From Paraferrimonas sedimenticola (GTDB lineage Bacteria > Pseudomonadota > Gammaproteobacteria > Enterobacterales > Shewanellaceae), in assembly GCF_002282855.1 (NCBI RefSeq), contig NZ_NRIR01000001.1, positions 186,001 to 250,000 of the forward strand: a DNA stretch of 64,000 nt, written 5' to 3'. The notes below the pieces were generated by a model, which saw only the letters and a list, made by a program, of their open reading frames with translations, was not told the origin of the DNA and did not search any database. Position 1 is the stretch's first letter, and the number at the start of each line of letters is the position of its first letter. This document shows positions 44,818-54,850 of the stretch, in pieces. Made by a program: the position numbers and the translations under genes.

Positions 44818-46077
44818 TTACCACTTCTTCTCTATTCTAAGGGTAAATTTACTTTTAAATAATCTAGACATCAAAGGAAGACTGAGAATTAAAAAGACGT
44901 AGATATTGCCGACATATATATAGTACTTAAAATAAAATATACCCTGAAGAGCGAATTGACACACTCCTAAGTAAAATAGTATATCCAACAAATTAGTTTT
45001 TTTGTGAAGCTTGCTGAAATTAAGACAAATATATACGCTATAAGAGAAAATAAAGGTCAACGCACCGAAAGCCCCGTAATCAGTGTAGAAATCCTTAAAG
45101 TAAGTACCCCATTCCCAAGACATGTACTCTCTATTTTGATAAGCGAGTTCCTGTTTTAGCATTTCCAAAGTATTGAAATAGTCTGTAGAGAAATAAATAT
45201 CATGAAATAGTGTGAATGTTCTCGCTCCAAGGGTGTGTGTTATTTGCAGATCAAAGTAAATAATAAAGTTTAAAAACTGTTGTCCGCCATAAGATAAGAT
45301 GGCTTGCAGCGACTCGTTAATATCCCCAAATCTAAAGAATGTTATAACCGCAAACAAAAACATACCTGCAAATCCAAGTACCATTGCAAGCCTTCTAATT
45401 CTGTATACTTCTTCACGCTGAAGGTAATTGCCTAGCAAAAGATACACAGAGATAAAACTCAAGATCCAGAACAATACACCATCCCGGCCAAAGTAAGCGA
45501 AAACGTAAACAGGGTAACTCAATGATGAGATTAATAAGAGATACGATAGCACTCTACGCCGGTTCAATGAGAAATATATAAACGACAGCAACAAAGGAAC
45601 CAGATAGACTATTGCCACTGCACTAGATACGGTATTTAGTAATCCTGGCTCGATAAAAGGATGACCTTCGGTTGTTAACAAATGTCTAAACATGTCTAAA
45701 TCTGGAGATGTGAAGACAGAAACGCAGACACTTAGAAAGTAAAAGATACTAATAAAAGAAGCCACCACCAGTAGGTATGCTACTAAGTTGAGATATCTCA
45801 GTTTAGGTAGGAGGATACAATCAACCTTCCGTTCCTTAGATATTGAAAATGGTATTAAGTGAATGACAGCTAAAAGCGAAAAGTAAAGTGAGCCCCAATA
45901 GATATATTGATTAATCTCTAGGTACTTCTCATCAACTTTATATAGCCCAATAGAACAAATTAATATTAGTAACCAACAAAAAACAACAAAACTACTCAAA
46001 GTAAATCTAGGGCGCCCTGACAAAGCTAGGCAGAATAGCAAGGCAACAAAAATTGTGGGTATTAATATATTCAACAA
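44818..46077 (-). CDS. O-antigen polymerase-like membrane protein (Wzy candidate)
   Basis: 419 residues with around ten hydrophobic helices; a periplasmic-type loop with LGARTFTLFHDIYFSTDYFN, SWEWGTYFKDFYTDYGAFGALTF resembles the oligosaccharide repeat-unit polymerase family (Y-x-G-x2-G). Identity rests on topology and position between Wzx and glycosyltransferases, as usual for Wzy. Low GC. Confidence 0.75.
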   Translation of the reverse strand: MLNILIPTIFVALLFCLALSGRPRFTLSSFVVFCWLLILICSIGLYKVDEKYLEINQYIYWGSLYFSLLAVIHLIPFSISKERKVDCILLPKLRYLNLVAYLLVVASFISIFYFLSVCVSVFTSPDLDMFRHLLTTEGHPFIEPGLLNTVSSAVAIVYLVPLLLSFIYFSLNRRRVLSYLLLISSLSYPVYVFAYFGRDGVLFWILSFISVYLLLGNYLQREEVYRIRRLAMVLGFAGMFLFAVITFFRFGDINESLQAILSYGGQQFLNFIIYFDLQITHTLGARTFTLFHDIYFSTDYFNTLEMLKQELAYQNREYMSWEWGTYFKDFYTDYGAFGALTFIFSYSVYICLNFSKLHKKTNLLDILFYLGVCQFALQGIFYFKYYIYVGNIYVFLILSLPLMSRLFKSKFTLRIEKKW

Positions 46078-46081
46078 AATC

Positions 46082-47017
46082 CTAATCCTTGCCTCTTAAA
46101 TTAAGAGTGTTATTGACTTTCAAAACGAATACTTTAAGTATGTCTTTAACTCTCCACTTCAGAGATAACCTTACCCTATGAATTGATCCTTCAAGTAATC
46201 TTTTTAGCCTCGAAAGATAAACGCTATCTCGATTTGGATAATTCTTAACATAATGAAGAGAGCTATTAATTAAAAATAATTCAAAATACTCTCTATTTAC
46301 ATCCTTGCAATTGGAAGACAATATATTTAGAACTTCGACTATGTCGATTAATTGCTTTTCCTTAACCACTGATTTAGTTACTGCGTATGCGTTATCAACA
46401 TATACTACGAACGATTTATCAAAAGACTGCATACTTTTACTATTTAGGAGTAATGCATGAGTTACAAGAGCATCTTCCCCTACAGTAATGCCATCCATAA
46501 ACCAAATGTTTTCCAATAAGAAAAGTTCTCTCTTAAAAACTTTATCCCAAGGGCAGTTGTTGATTAACCCTTTAAACAATAATGCCTCCTTTTCTTCATG
46601 TGTCTCCCTACCATTGAGGTGATAAGGTTTTACTTCTCTTCTTTTATTATTGGAACTCCTCCAATGGCCAAGCAAAATACCCTCTGGATATCCAGTTCTC
46701 TCTATGAATTCGGCCAGTTCTGATAGATAGTTGTCTAATACATAGTCATCAGAGTCTAAAAATACGACATACTCTCCTTTACAGGTCTCTAAACCTAAGT
46801 TTCTAGCCGCAGACACTCCCCTATTTTCTTGATATAGATAAATCAGATTCTTATTTTTAGCTTTAATCTCAGATATAATATTTTTAGTATTATCTGTAGA
46901 ACCATCATCAACAACTATTACTTCAAAAGAGTAAAAGGCCTGGTTAAGTATGCTATTGAGGCACTTATAGATACTGCGTTCTGCGTTGAAAGCGGGGACG
47001 ACAACCGAGAACAACAT
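46082..47017 (-). CDS. Glycosyltransferase family 2
   Basis: 311 residues. FSVVVPAFNAERSIYKCLNSI, VIVVDDGSTDNTKNII, SAARNLGLE and the DXD-like FLDSDDYV (about 89-96) are the GT-A, GT2 hallmarks, with CPWDKVFKRELF further on. Inverting cytoplasmic transferase of the second locus; substrate unknown. Low GC. Confidence 0.92.
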   Translation of the reverse strand: MLFSVVVPAFNAERSIYKCLNSILNQAFYSFEVIVVDDGSTDNTKNIISEIKAKNKNLIYLYQENRGVSAARNLGLETCKGEYVVFLDSDDYVLDNYLSELAEFIERTGYPEGILLGHWRSSNNKRREVKPYHLNGRETHEEKEALLFKGLINNCPWDKVFKRELFLLENIWFMDGITVGEDALVTHALLLNSKSMQSFDKSFVVYVDNAYAVTKSVVKEKQLIDIVEVLNILSSNCKDVNREYFELFLINSSLHYVKNYPNRDSVYLSRLKRLLEGSIHRVRLSLKWRVKDILKVFVLKVNNTLNLRGKD

Positions 47018-47021
47018 AATC

Positions 47022-48164
47022 TTAGATGTCCTTGTTCTTTATACCAGGCAGTGAATTGGCTAGGTATTTCATTGCAGGTCTCCTGAAATCATTCATAAGC
47101 TCATCAAAACCATCATAATTTACCGGTTCAAGTAAATCGTGTTGTTTGTGCTCTTCAATATATATTAAACGTTCTGACATGTTCAATTGGTCAAAAAGCA
47201 CTCTAATCCGATCGTCGTCTTTATTCGTTCCTTTGAATGTAATAGCCCAAAAGTTTTTTCTAAAAACAGTTGAAAAAATAGAGCCATGGAATGATGTAGT
47301 TATAACTAAACTAGAATGCTTAATTAATGATAAATAATCAGATGGCGAGCTATTTCTAGACAATTTAATCCCTTTAAGGAAGTTACCTCTATATACATAC
47401 TGTTTTGCATCCAACATTACCACGGACATACCTAGCTCTTTTGATATTTCCATGACGATGTCATACGTATCTGGTGAAAATGGCACCCCATAGAAAAATA
47501 TATAATCTTCTTCATAAAGTCGAGGTTTGGCTAGAGAATCCCATACAGAAGTCTCAACTAGTATTGTAGGATCGGCTACAATCTCAAAATGCTCATTACT
47601 TAACTTCTCTAGCCAAGCTTTACCATTTACCTCCCTCACTGATAAGCCTGTAAAATCTTTAATATAGTTTTTGTACTTCTCTAAGTTAAGACCAGAATTT
47701 AACAGATTCCTCCCTCCGAGACTTGGTGCGTATGCAATCTTTGACGCACTTGTAGAGAAAGGCAGAAAATAAGCGTCAGTGAAATCCTCACAATTTACAT
47801 TCCATATCTGGTCGCTACCGACAACCAAGAAATCATATTTAGCGCAGACTTTTTCAAGTTCAACTAACGTGTCAAACTTTTCTCCACTCAGATTGAACGC
47901 GTCGTTTATAAACAGTTCATAATCATTATACCTACTCTTCAACACAGGAAACGAGACTGCATTAATAATTAGTCTTGCTAAGCCCTTCCATCCTTTGTAA
48001 GAGGGAAACATAGAATACATATTCTGTTGCCCTTTACTAGAATAATTTACAACTTCCACTTCCATTTTAAAATGGTTTGAAAGAATGTACTGCATCGCAT
48101 AGGTCTGTAACATTGATCCCATATTATGGGATGCATGGTAGGTTAATATACCGATTTTTTCCAT
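47022..48164 (-). CDS. Polysaccharide pyruvyl transferase family protein
   Basis: 380 residues. KIGILTYHASHNMGSMLQTYAMQ at the N-terminus, DFLVVGSDQIWNVNC, KIAYAPSLGG, and the C-terminal HSSLVITTSFHGSIFSTVF are the pyruvyl transferase family pattern. It may add a pyruvate ketal to a sugar of the repeat unit, using phosphoenolpyruvate; some relatives act as glycosyltransferases. First gene of the second locus, so the operon promoter should lie just above it (after 48164). Low GC. Confidence 0.87.
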   Translation of the reverse strand: MEKIGILTYHASHNMGSMLQTYAMQYILSNHFKMEVEVVNYSSKGQQNMYSMFPSYKGWKGLARLIINAVSFPVLKSRYNDYELFINDAFNLSGEKFDTLVELEKVCAKYDFLVVGSDQIWNVNCEDFTDAYFLPFSTSASKIAYAPSLGGRNLLNSGLNLEKYKNYIKDFTGLSVREVNGKAWLEKLSNEHFEIVADPTILVETSVWDSLAKPRLYEEDYIFFYGVPFSPDTYDIVMEISKELGMSVVMLDAKQYVYRGNFLKGIKLSRNSSPSDYLSLIKHSSLVITTSFHGSIFSTVFRKNFWAITFKGTNKDDDRIRVLFDQLNMSERLIYIEEHKQHDLLEPVNYDGFDELMNDFRRPAMKYLANSLPGIKNKDI

Positions 48165-49590
<1,426 letters not shown>

Positions 49591-49596
49591 AGCTTT

Positions 49597-49716
49597 GTCG
49601 TTCCCGTGAAAACGGGAACCTAGCTAATGGCTAATTTGCTGTTGGGAATGACGAGCGTGGATTCGGGAATGACGGGAGTAGCTTTTGGATGGATTCCCGC
49701 TTTCGCGGGAATGACA
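49597..49716. repeat. Mosaic palindromic element C (yfhL/ubiT gap)
   Basis: Hairpin CGTTCCCGTGAAAACGGGAACCTAG (GT/AC stem variant), two inverted half sites (GGGAATGACGAGCG, GGGAATGACGGGAG), then GGATTCCCGCTTTCGCGGGAATGAC. Lies between convergent genes and could also terminate transcription. Confidence 0.85.
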
Positions 49717-49726
49717 CAGTTAAAAC

Positions 49727-50230
49727 CTAACTCGCCGCCTTAATCAACTCAGCCAACTGCCCTATCCCATGGCGTACCGCCACAGGCATAGCCGCAAAGT
49801 CCACCTGCATCAGCAAGTTCTTCACTTCCAACCCCAACTCAGTGTCTCCCTCAATATTCAGCTTACGCTGGAAAAACAAAGTATCCGGGTCTTCTTGCAT
49901 TGCCGCAATCAACACCAATGACTGACCATCGGCGCTAAATTGCACCTGGCAATCGGCATGCTCACTCACCACGAAACCCTGCCCGTCAAAACTCACCGCG
50001 AAACGAAGCTCCAAGTCGGTGATCTCAATCCCCACCCAATTGCCTTCTAAAAACTCCAGCTCGTCGTTATCAATCGCATCGCGCAACACCATAGCTAGTA
50101 GCGACTCGATAAGCTTAGCCTGAAAGTGAAACGGCACTAATTTTAGTGACGGTTTAGCGATCTTAGGAATAGCGCTGACCGCTTGTTTGGCAAGTTTGAT
50201 TTGGGTTTCAGGAGATAAAGGCAGGTTCAT
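49727..50230 (-). CDS. ubiT: UbiT, SCP2-domain accessory factor of O2-independent ubiquinone synthesis
   Basis: 167 residues from ATG 50230 (MNLPLSPETQIKLAKQAVSA), with AGGA upstream; an earlier in-frame ATG adds 35 unlike residues. Single SCP2 sterol-carrier-like domain (LELRFAVSFDGQGFVV, FSADGQSLVLIAAMQEDPDTLFFQRKLNIEGDTELGLEVKNLL) that binds ubiquinone intermediates. Divergent from ubiU across 226 bp, the standard arrangement. Confidence 0.93.
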   Translation of the reverse strand: MNLPLSPETQIKLAKQAVSAIPKIAKPSLKLVPFHFQAKLIESLLAMVLRDAIDNDELEFLEGNWVGIEITDLELRFAVSFDGQGFVVSEHADCQVQFSADGQSLVLIAAMQEDPDTLFFQRKLNIEGDTELGLEVKNLLMQVDFAAMPVAVRHGIGQLAELIKAAS

Positions 50231-50456
50231 GGAAATTCCTAAAAGGCAGTACACTGTGTTCTTTTCGATTAGCCGATCATTGTAACTCTGGCTACGCCCG
50301 CAAAACTTGCGCTGCATCATAGTCTGCCCAACCACTGACAGCTATTATCGAGGAATCCAGCGCGTCGCATCAGTTTGTGCTGCCTTTTTTTGCGCGCCAA
50401 TGATTTAGAACAGTAAGCAAAAAATAACTATCCAATATCAGGACAATTACTAGGGT

Positions 50457-51452
50457 ATGGAATTACTTTGCCCCGCGGGCAACATGGCATCCCTTAACGC
50501 CGCAGTTAACGCCGGTGCCGATGCCATTTATATCGGTCTCAAAGACGACACCAACGCCAGACATTTCGCTGGTCTTAACTTTACGCCCAAACGTCTTGCT
50601 CAAGCGGCGCAGGCGGCTAAAAGTGCCGGTCGTAAACTCTATGTAGCAATTAATACCTTTCCCTCGCCAGGGCAAGAGAGTCGTTGGCATCAGGCCATCG
50701 ATTTAGCGGTTGACGCTCGAGTCGATGCGCTTATCATGGCTGACCTTGGTTTGCTGCAATACGCCAAAGAGACCCATCCACACATTGAATTGCATTTGTC
50801 GGTACAGGCGTCTGCCACCACGGTCGCTGCGCTTGAGATGTATAAGAAGGACTTCGGTGTCACTCGCGCCGTGTTACCGAGAGTGTTGGATATCAAACAA
50901 GTCTCGCGCTTAGCACAAAAAAGCCCGATGGAGCTTGAGGTGTTCGCCTACGGTAGCCTTTGCATTATGTCTGAGGGCCGCTGCCACTTGTCTTCCTATG
51001 TGACCGGTCAATCACCGAATACCGGTGGCGCCTGTTCTCCAAGCCAGCATGTGCGTTGGTCAGAGAACAATGGTACTCGCGAGACTCATTTAAACGGGGT
51101 GTTGTTAGACCGTAACGAAGCCGGAATGGCGTCGGGTTATCCTGTGGTGTGTAAAGGCCGTTATGAGTGTGACGATGAAGTGGATCACACTCTAGAGTCG
51201 CCCACCAGCTTAAACACCTTAAGTTTACTACCGGAACTATATGCCGCTGGCGTTTCAGCGGTTAAGATTGAAGGACGCCAACGCAGCCCAGCTTATGTCG
51301 AGCAGGTAACAAGGGTTTGGCGCCAGGCGTTGGATCAGCTGTTGGCTAACCCGAACGGGTTTAGCGAACAGCCGCAATGGAATCAGGTACTGACTCGATT
51401 GTCAGAGGGACAAACGGCAACATTGGGGCCGTATCAGCGGAGTTGGCAGTAG
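50457..51452 (+). CDS. ubiU: UbiU, O2-independent ubiquinone hydroxylation protein (U32)
   Basis: 331 residues. With UbiV forms the Fe-S hydroxylase complex that uses prephenate instead of O2. MELLCPAGNMASLNAAVNAG is the U32 entry. Four ligand cysteines are visible: YGSLCIMSEGRC, GGACSPSQ and VVCKGRYECDD (about 169-234). KIEGRQRSPAYVEQVTRVWR closes the fold. The start is ATG 50457, after GGG. The 215-bp gap to ubiV is unusual for this pair and holds a mosaic repeat. Confidence 0.95.
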   Translation: MELLCPAGNMASLNAAVNAGADAIYIGLKDDTNARHFAGLNFTPKRLAQAAQAAKSAGRKLYVAINTFPSPGQESRWHQAIDLAVDARVDALIMADLGLLQYAKETHPHIELHLSVQASATTVAALEMYKKDFGVTRAVLPRVLDIKQVSRLAQKSPMELEVFAYGSLCIMSEGRCHLSSYVTGQSPNTGGACSPSQHVRWSENNGTRETHLNGVLLDRNEAGMASGYPVVCKGRYECDDEVDHTLESPTSLNTLSLLPELYAAGVSAVKIEGRQRSPAYVEQVTRVWRQALDQLLANPNGFSEQPQWNQVLTRLSEGQTATLGPYQRSWQ

Positions 51453-51480
51453 ACACGGCTATTGTCATGTCTACATCCCA

Positions 51481-51608
51481 CACTTGTCATAGCCGAGCCC
51501 CACGCTCGTCATTCCCGCGAAAGCGGGAATCTAGCTAACCGCTAATCGGCAATTAGGTAGATTCCCAATCAAGTTGGGAATGACAAGCTCAGACGTTGGG
51601 AATGACGG
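51481..51608. repeat. Mosaic palindromic element D (between ubiU and ubiV)
   Basis: Left half sites (cttgtcatagccgagccccacg), hairpin ATTCCCGCGAAAGCGGGAAT with CTAG, spacer taaccgctaatcggcaatta, inverted hairpin GATTCCCAATCAAGTTGGGAATGAC and one more GGGAATGACGG half site. It splits a gene pair that is usually co-transcribed. Confidence 0.85.
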
Positions 51609-51667
51609 AGTTGGCGTTCGGCAGACGGTAAATAACGACGACAAGACCAAAAACAAACAGGAACAAC

Positions 51668-52558
51668 ATGAAACTAGCACTAGCACCACTTATCTATTGT
51701 TGGTCTAAAACCAAAGTCATGGACTTCTACCAAGCCATGGCCAACACCGACATCGCCACTTTCTATATTGGTGAGCAGGTGTGCCGTCGTCGTCGCTTGA
51801 TGAAAAACGTCGATTACCTCCAGTTAGCCAAGATGCTAACCGACCAAGGTAAGCGCGTTGTTCTCACCTCCCTAGCCCTTATCGAGTCTGACAAAGACTT
51901 CGGCTTAGTCGAAGAGCTAGCCCAATTGAGTCAGCAACAAGGATTAGAGCTTGAACTACAAGCCAACGATCTAGGCAGCGCTGCACTATTTCGCGAGCAA
52001 GGGCTTAAGTTCCACGTAGGCTGCGCGATTAATTGCTACAACCTAGCCAGCCTTAAACAATTGGTCGACTGGGGTATGGTCAGCTACCAACCACCGGTTG
52101 AGCTTGCTCAAGAAGAGCTAGTAGTACTGATGCGCCAAGCAGAAGAAGCCGGCATACGCGATCAGTTCGAACTGCAAGTTCACGCCTGGGGCTACTTGCC
52201 ACTGGCCTACTCGGCCCGATGCTTTACCGCCCGCCAAGCGCGTTTAACCAAAGACAGCTGCAACACCATTTGCCAAAAAGACAGCAATGGCAAGCTTTGC
52301 CAAACTCAAGATGGCCAGCCGCTGCTGCGCTTAAACGGCATTCAGACTCAATCCGCCCACAATCAGAATCTGTTTGCAGATATTCCCTCGCTTGTTGCTC
52401 TGGGCGCAGACTCATTGGCGATATCGCCCAACCAGGCCTTGGTTCCAGAAAAAGTCGCTCAGATGCAGCAAGCGATTATTGAAGAGCAAAATCTGGCGTT
52501 GGGCGCCAACGATTGCAACGGCTATTGGTATGGCAAAGCGGGAATGGCAACTCTGTAA
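51668..52558 (+). CDS. ubiV: UbiV, O2-independent ubiquinone hydroxylation protein (U32)
   Basis: 296 residues. KLALAPLIYCWSKTKVMDFYQAMA entry, GEQVCRRRRLMKN with the first ligand Cys (about 39), then SARCFTARQARLTKDSCNTIC supplying the other three (about 180-201), matching the four-Cys [4Fe-4S] site of UbiV. Partner of UbiU. AACATG start follows AGGAAC. Confidence 0.94.
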   Translation: MKLALAPLIYCWSKTKVMDFYQAMANTDIATFYIGEQVCRRRRLMKNVDYLQLAKMLTDQGKRVVLTSLALIESDKDFGLVEELAQLSQQQGLELELQANDLGSAALFREQGLKFHVGCAINCYNLASLKQLVDWGMVSYQPPVELAQEELVVLMRQAEEAGIRDQFELQVHAWGYLPLAYSARCFTARQARLTKDSCNTICQKDSNGKLCQTQDGQPLLRLNGIQTQSAHNQNLFADIPSLVALGADSLAISPNQALVPEKVAQMQQAIIEEQNLALGANDCNGYWYGKAGMATL

Positions 52559-52577
52559 ACCAGTGATTCCCTACCCC

Positions 52578-52956
52578 CACGCTTGTCATTCCCAACCTCC
52601 ACACGTGTCATTCCCAACTTGATTGGGAATCTACCCAACTGCTGCTCCCACGCTTGTCATTCCCTTGTTCCGCGCTTGTCATTCCCACACCCACGTTTGT
52701 CATTCCCTTGAAAAAGGGAATCTAGCCAACTGCTACATTCCTGCTCAACTGTTACCCATGTGCCCGGTTCAAGGTGTCCCCTATGTGGCCGGTTTACAGC
52801 ATTCCCCTTGTTAGCAGTAAAACATTGCGACTTTGCTGTTGGGTGGATCCCCGCATTCGCGAGGATGACGTTTTTCGCGAGGATGGCGTTTTGCCTCGAG
52901 GATGACGTTTTGTCGTGAGGAAGACGTCTTTTGGCAAGGATGACGCGCTGTCATCC
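52578..52956. repeat. Mosaic palindromic element E with 25-bp tandem core
   Basis: Half sites (cacgcttgtcattccc) and hairpins ATTCCCAACTTGATTGGGAAT (52610-52632) and ATTCCCTTGAAAAAGGGAAT with CTAG (52701-52724). After a 25-nt spacer come two 25-bp units (52751-52800, gttacccatgtgcccggttc...). At 52843 a degenerate GGATCCCCGCATTCGCGAGGATGACG hairpin opens an inverted array of decayed GAGGATGACG half sites up to 52956. Confidence 0.8.
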
Positions 52957-53316
52957 TCCCCAAAACCCATTTTTAACTGAACAAACCCTTAACCACGATT
53001 AACTAAATCAATAAGTTTCCGCGTAAATTCCAGCCAACCAAGTTCAATGCTGGTCAAACCTGAACAAGACTTAGCCATTCAATTAACCCATCTAACCATC
53101 TGTTTATATTTAATTAATTGCTAAAACCAAGAAAAACAACACCCACAGAATATAAAAAGCTCGTTCAGCTTTCTTATAAACAAAATCTATCACCGTGAAA
53201 TTTCCAATTGTTTCTAAGTCCGTAAACTTCGCTTCGAACTGAAACGGAGCGCCCCTGAAGCGGCTGCTCTTTTAATTATTGATTTGTAATTGAAAACTGA
53301 TTTTTCGGAGATAAAC
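52957..53316. other. Leader region of the first outer-membrane protein gene
   Basis: AT-rich stretch with no gene. 53180-53270 holds a block shared with the leaders at 54731-54818 and 56452-56545 (tatcaccgtgaaattt, then ccgtaaacttcgcttcga and an ggagcgcccc...aagcggc hairpin). Presumably promoter and 5' untranslated region. Confidence 0.6.
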
Positions 53317-53883
53317 ATGAAAAAGCAACTGCTTGCTGTTTTGACTGCATCTGTACTAGCCGCTCCTGCAATGGCTGCTGACAACCAATGGTTTGTTGGT
53401 GCTGAAGGTGGCTTCGACACTAACGGCTTTAAAAAAGGCGCGTTGAAAGAAGAGAAACGTCCTGAGTTTGGCGTTCGCGTTGGTAAATACTTCGCAGACG
53501 ACAAAGCTCGTGTTTACGCTACTTACCGTGGTTCTAACCTTGGCAAGCGTGGCGATCGCATGACCGCTCGTGACTTGTTGGTTTCTGCTGACTACCTAGT
53601 TCCTCTGACTCAGTCTAAGTCTGTTAACTGGTTCATCGGTGGTACTGTTGGTGGTTCTCAGTTGAACAACGACAACGTTATTGCGCCAGAACTTCAGAGC
53701 ACCACAGTTCGCGAGCGTCAAAACAACTTCGTTTACGGTGGCCAAACTGGTTTCAAATTTAACCTAGCTAAGCACTTCGAAATGGAGCTAGGCTACCAGT
53801 ACCTGCGTCACAACGGTGGCAAGAACGGTATCAAGCTAGACGCTGACCAGCGTGTAAACCTAGCTGCTACTTTCAAGTTCTAA
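53317..53883 (+). CDS. Small outer-membrane beta-barrel protein, paralogue 1
   Basis: 188 residues from ATG 53317 (MKKQLLAVLTASVLAAPAMA), CGGAG 6 nt upstream. A Sec signal peptide cleaves after AMA (about 20). The mature part alternates polar and hydrophobic residues (DNQWFVGAEGGF, ARVYATYRGSNLG, NWFIGGTVGGSQL, FVYGGQTGFKFN, HFEMELGYQYLRHNGG) as in 8-stranded barrels and ends in Phe (FKF), the BAM recognition residue. Belongs to the general OMP beta-barrel/porin-like class; no specific function is visible. Its 3' half is nearly identical in DNA to paralogue 2. Confidence 0.87.
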   Translation: MKKQLLAVLTASVLAAPAMAADNQWFVGAEGGFDTNGFKKGALKEEKRPEFGVRVGKYFADDKARVYATYRGSNLGKRGDRMTARDLLVSADYLVPLTQSKSVNWFIGGTVGGSQLNNDNVIAPELQSTTVRERQNNFVYGGQTGFKFNLAKHFEMELGYQYLRHNGGKNGIKLDADQRVNLAATFKF

Positions 53884-53905
53884 GCTGAGCTTAGTTCTTG
53901 AGGCG

Positions 53906-53945
53906 AAGGCCGGAATGCTATGCATTTCGGCCTTTGTTGTTTTTG
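53906..53945 (+). terminator. Terminator after paralogue 1
   Basis: AAGGCCGGAATGC and GCATTTCGGCCTT arms (one G-T pair) followed by TGTTGTTTTTGG. Confidence 0.8.
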
Positions 53946-53980
53946 GAGTTGGTTATTTTGATGTCTTCTCTTTCTTGCCG

Positions 53981-54220
53981 CAACTCTCATGTACTCCGCG
54001 TCATCCCCTTGAACCCCTCGTAATTGCCATGAACTCCGCGTCATCCCCTTGAACCCCGCGTAATCGCCATGAACTTCGCGTCATTCCCTCGAACCCCGCG
54101 TCATTCCCTCGAACCCCGCGTCATTCCCTCGAACCCCGCGTCATTCCCTTGAACCCCGCGTCATTCCCTTGAACCCCGCGTCATTCCCTTGAACCCCGCG
54201 TCATTCCCTTGAAAAAGGGA
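53981..54220. repeat. 20-bp tandem array growing out of a mosaic hairpin (element F, left)
   Basis: Twelve units in an exact 20-bp register. The six nearest the right end read TCATTCCCTYGAACCCCGCG almost without change; the left ones decay (tcatccccttgaacccctcg, taattgccatgaactccgcg). The last unit runs into the hairpin ATTCCCTTGAAAAAGGGAATCTAG, so the unit is that hairpin's left half plus a 7-bp link. Confidence 0.9.
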
Positions 54221-54250
54221 ATCTAGCCAGTTACTGCACTTCCCTAAATT

Positions 54251-54325
54251 GTTACCCATGTGACCGGTTTAAGGTGTTACCTATGTGGCCGGTTTAAGGT
54301 GTTACCTATGTGGTCGGTCAGGCAG
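54251..54325. repeat. Three 25-bp tandem units inside element F
   Basis: Units start at 54251, 54276 and 54301 with GTTACCYATGTGRCCGGTTT and AAGGT; the third is decayed at its end. The same unit occurs twice at 52751-52800. The words resemble terminal sequences of some insertion sequences as I recall them, but no transposase gene is near. Confidence 0.8.
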
Positions 54326-54332
54326 TGCAGCG

Positions 54333-54490
54333 GTTGGGTGGATTCCCGCTTCCGCGGGAATGACTGCAGGAGCGCAGAATGACAGCGAGAGAACGAGAAT
54401 GACAGCGAGATAACGAGAATGACAGCGAGAGAGCGGGAATGGCAGCAGCAACGTGAGAGTGACAGCCGGAGTACGGGAGTGGCGTGGGAA
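54333..54490. repeat. Element F right hairpin and inverted half-site array
   Basis: GGATTCCCGCTTCCGCGGGAATGAC (54340-54364) followed by outward, inverted units of about 21 bp (agaatgacagcgagagaacg, agaatgacagcgagataacg, gggaatggcagc...) that decay to the right. Mirror image of the left array. Confidence 0.8.
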
Positions 54491-54850
54491 ACAAGAATTA
54501 ACCGAGCTCCACCGACCAAAAACCAAGCTGAACCAGCCAGAGGCACGCATAAAAATCCCTTATTAAAATTCTTTTTAATTTTGTTTGTTTTTTATTCACC
54601 TATATTTCCGGCCAACTATGCAATTGACCATAGAAATCAAAGATCAAATAAAAACAGAGGCTTAAACAAATCATTAAAGGAACCATAGATCCGAACGCTA
54701 TTTCCACTCCAAAACCCCTCATCAACAGAACTTATCACCGTTAAATTTGAGTTACTTCAGCAATCCGTAAACTACGCCTCGAGTTCAAACGAAGCGCCTA
54801 TTAGTTCGGTGCTTCAAAGTTCACTTAAATTGATTACTTTGGAGTTTATT
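54491..54850. other. Leader region of paralogue 2
   Basis: AT-rich gap after the repeat array. 54731-54818 holds the shared leader block (cttatcaccgttaaatttgag, ccgtaaactacgcctcga). No gene seen. Confidence 0.55.

Noticed and set aside
53981-54220. CRISPR array
   Set aside because: Units are directly adjacent 20-bp tandem repeats with no unique spacers, and no cas gene is in the window.
52751-54325. Intact insertion sequence
   Set aside because: Only short 25-bp repeats recall insertion-sequence ends; no transposase frame or target duplication was found.
54277-54688. Short frames on both strands across the repeat region
   Set aside because: Translations are repeats of the mosaic element (for example RCHSRYLAVILV), an artefact of tandem DNA.
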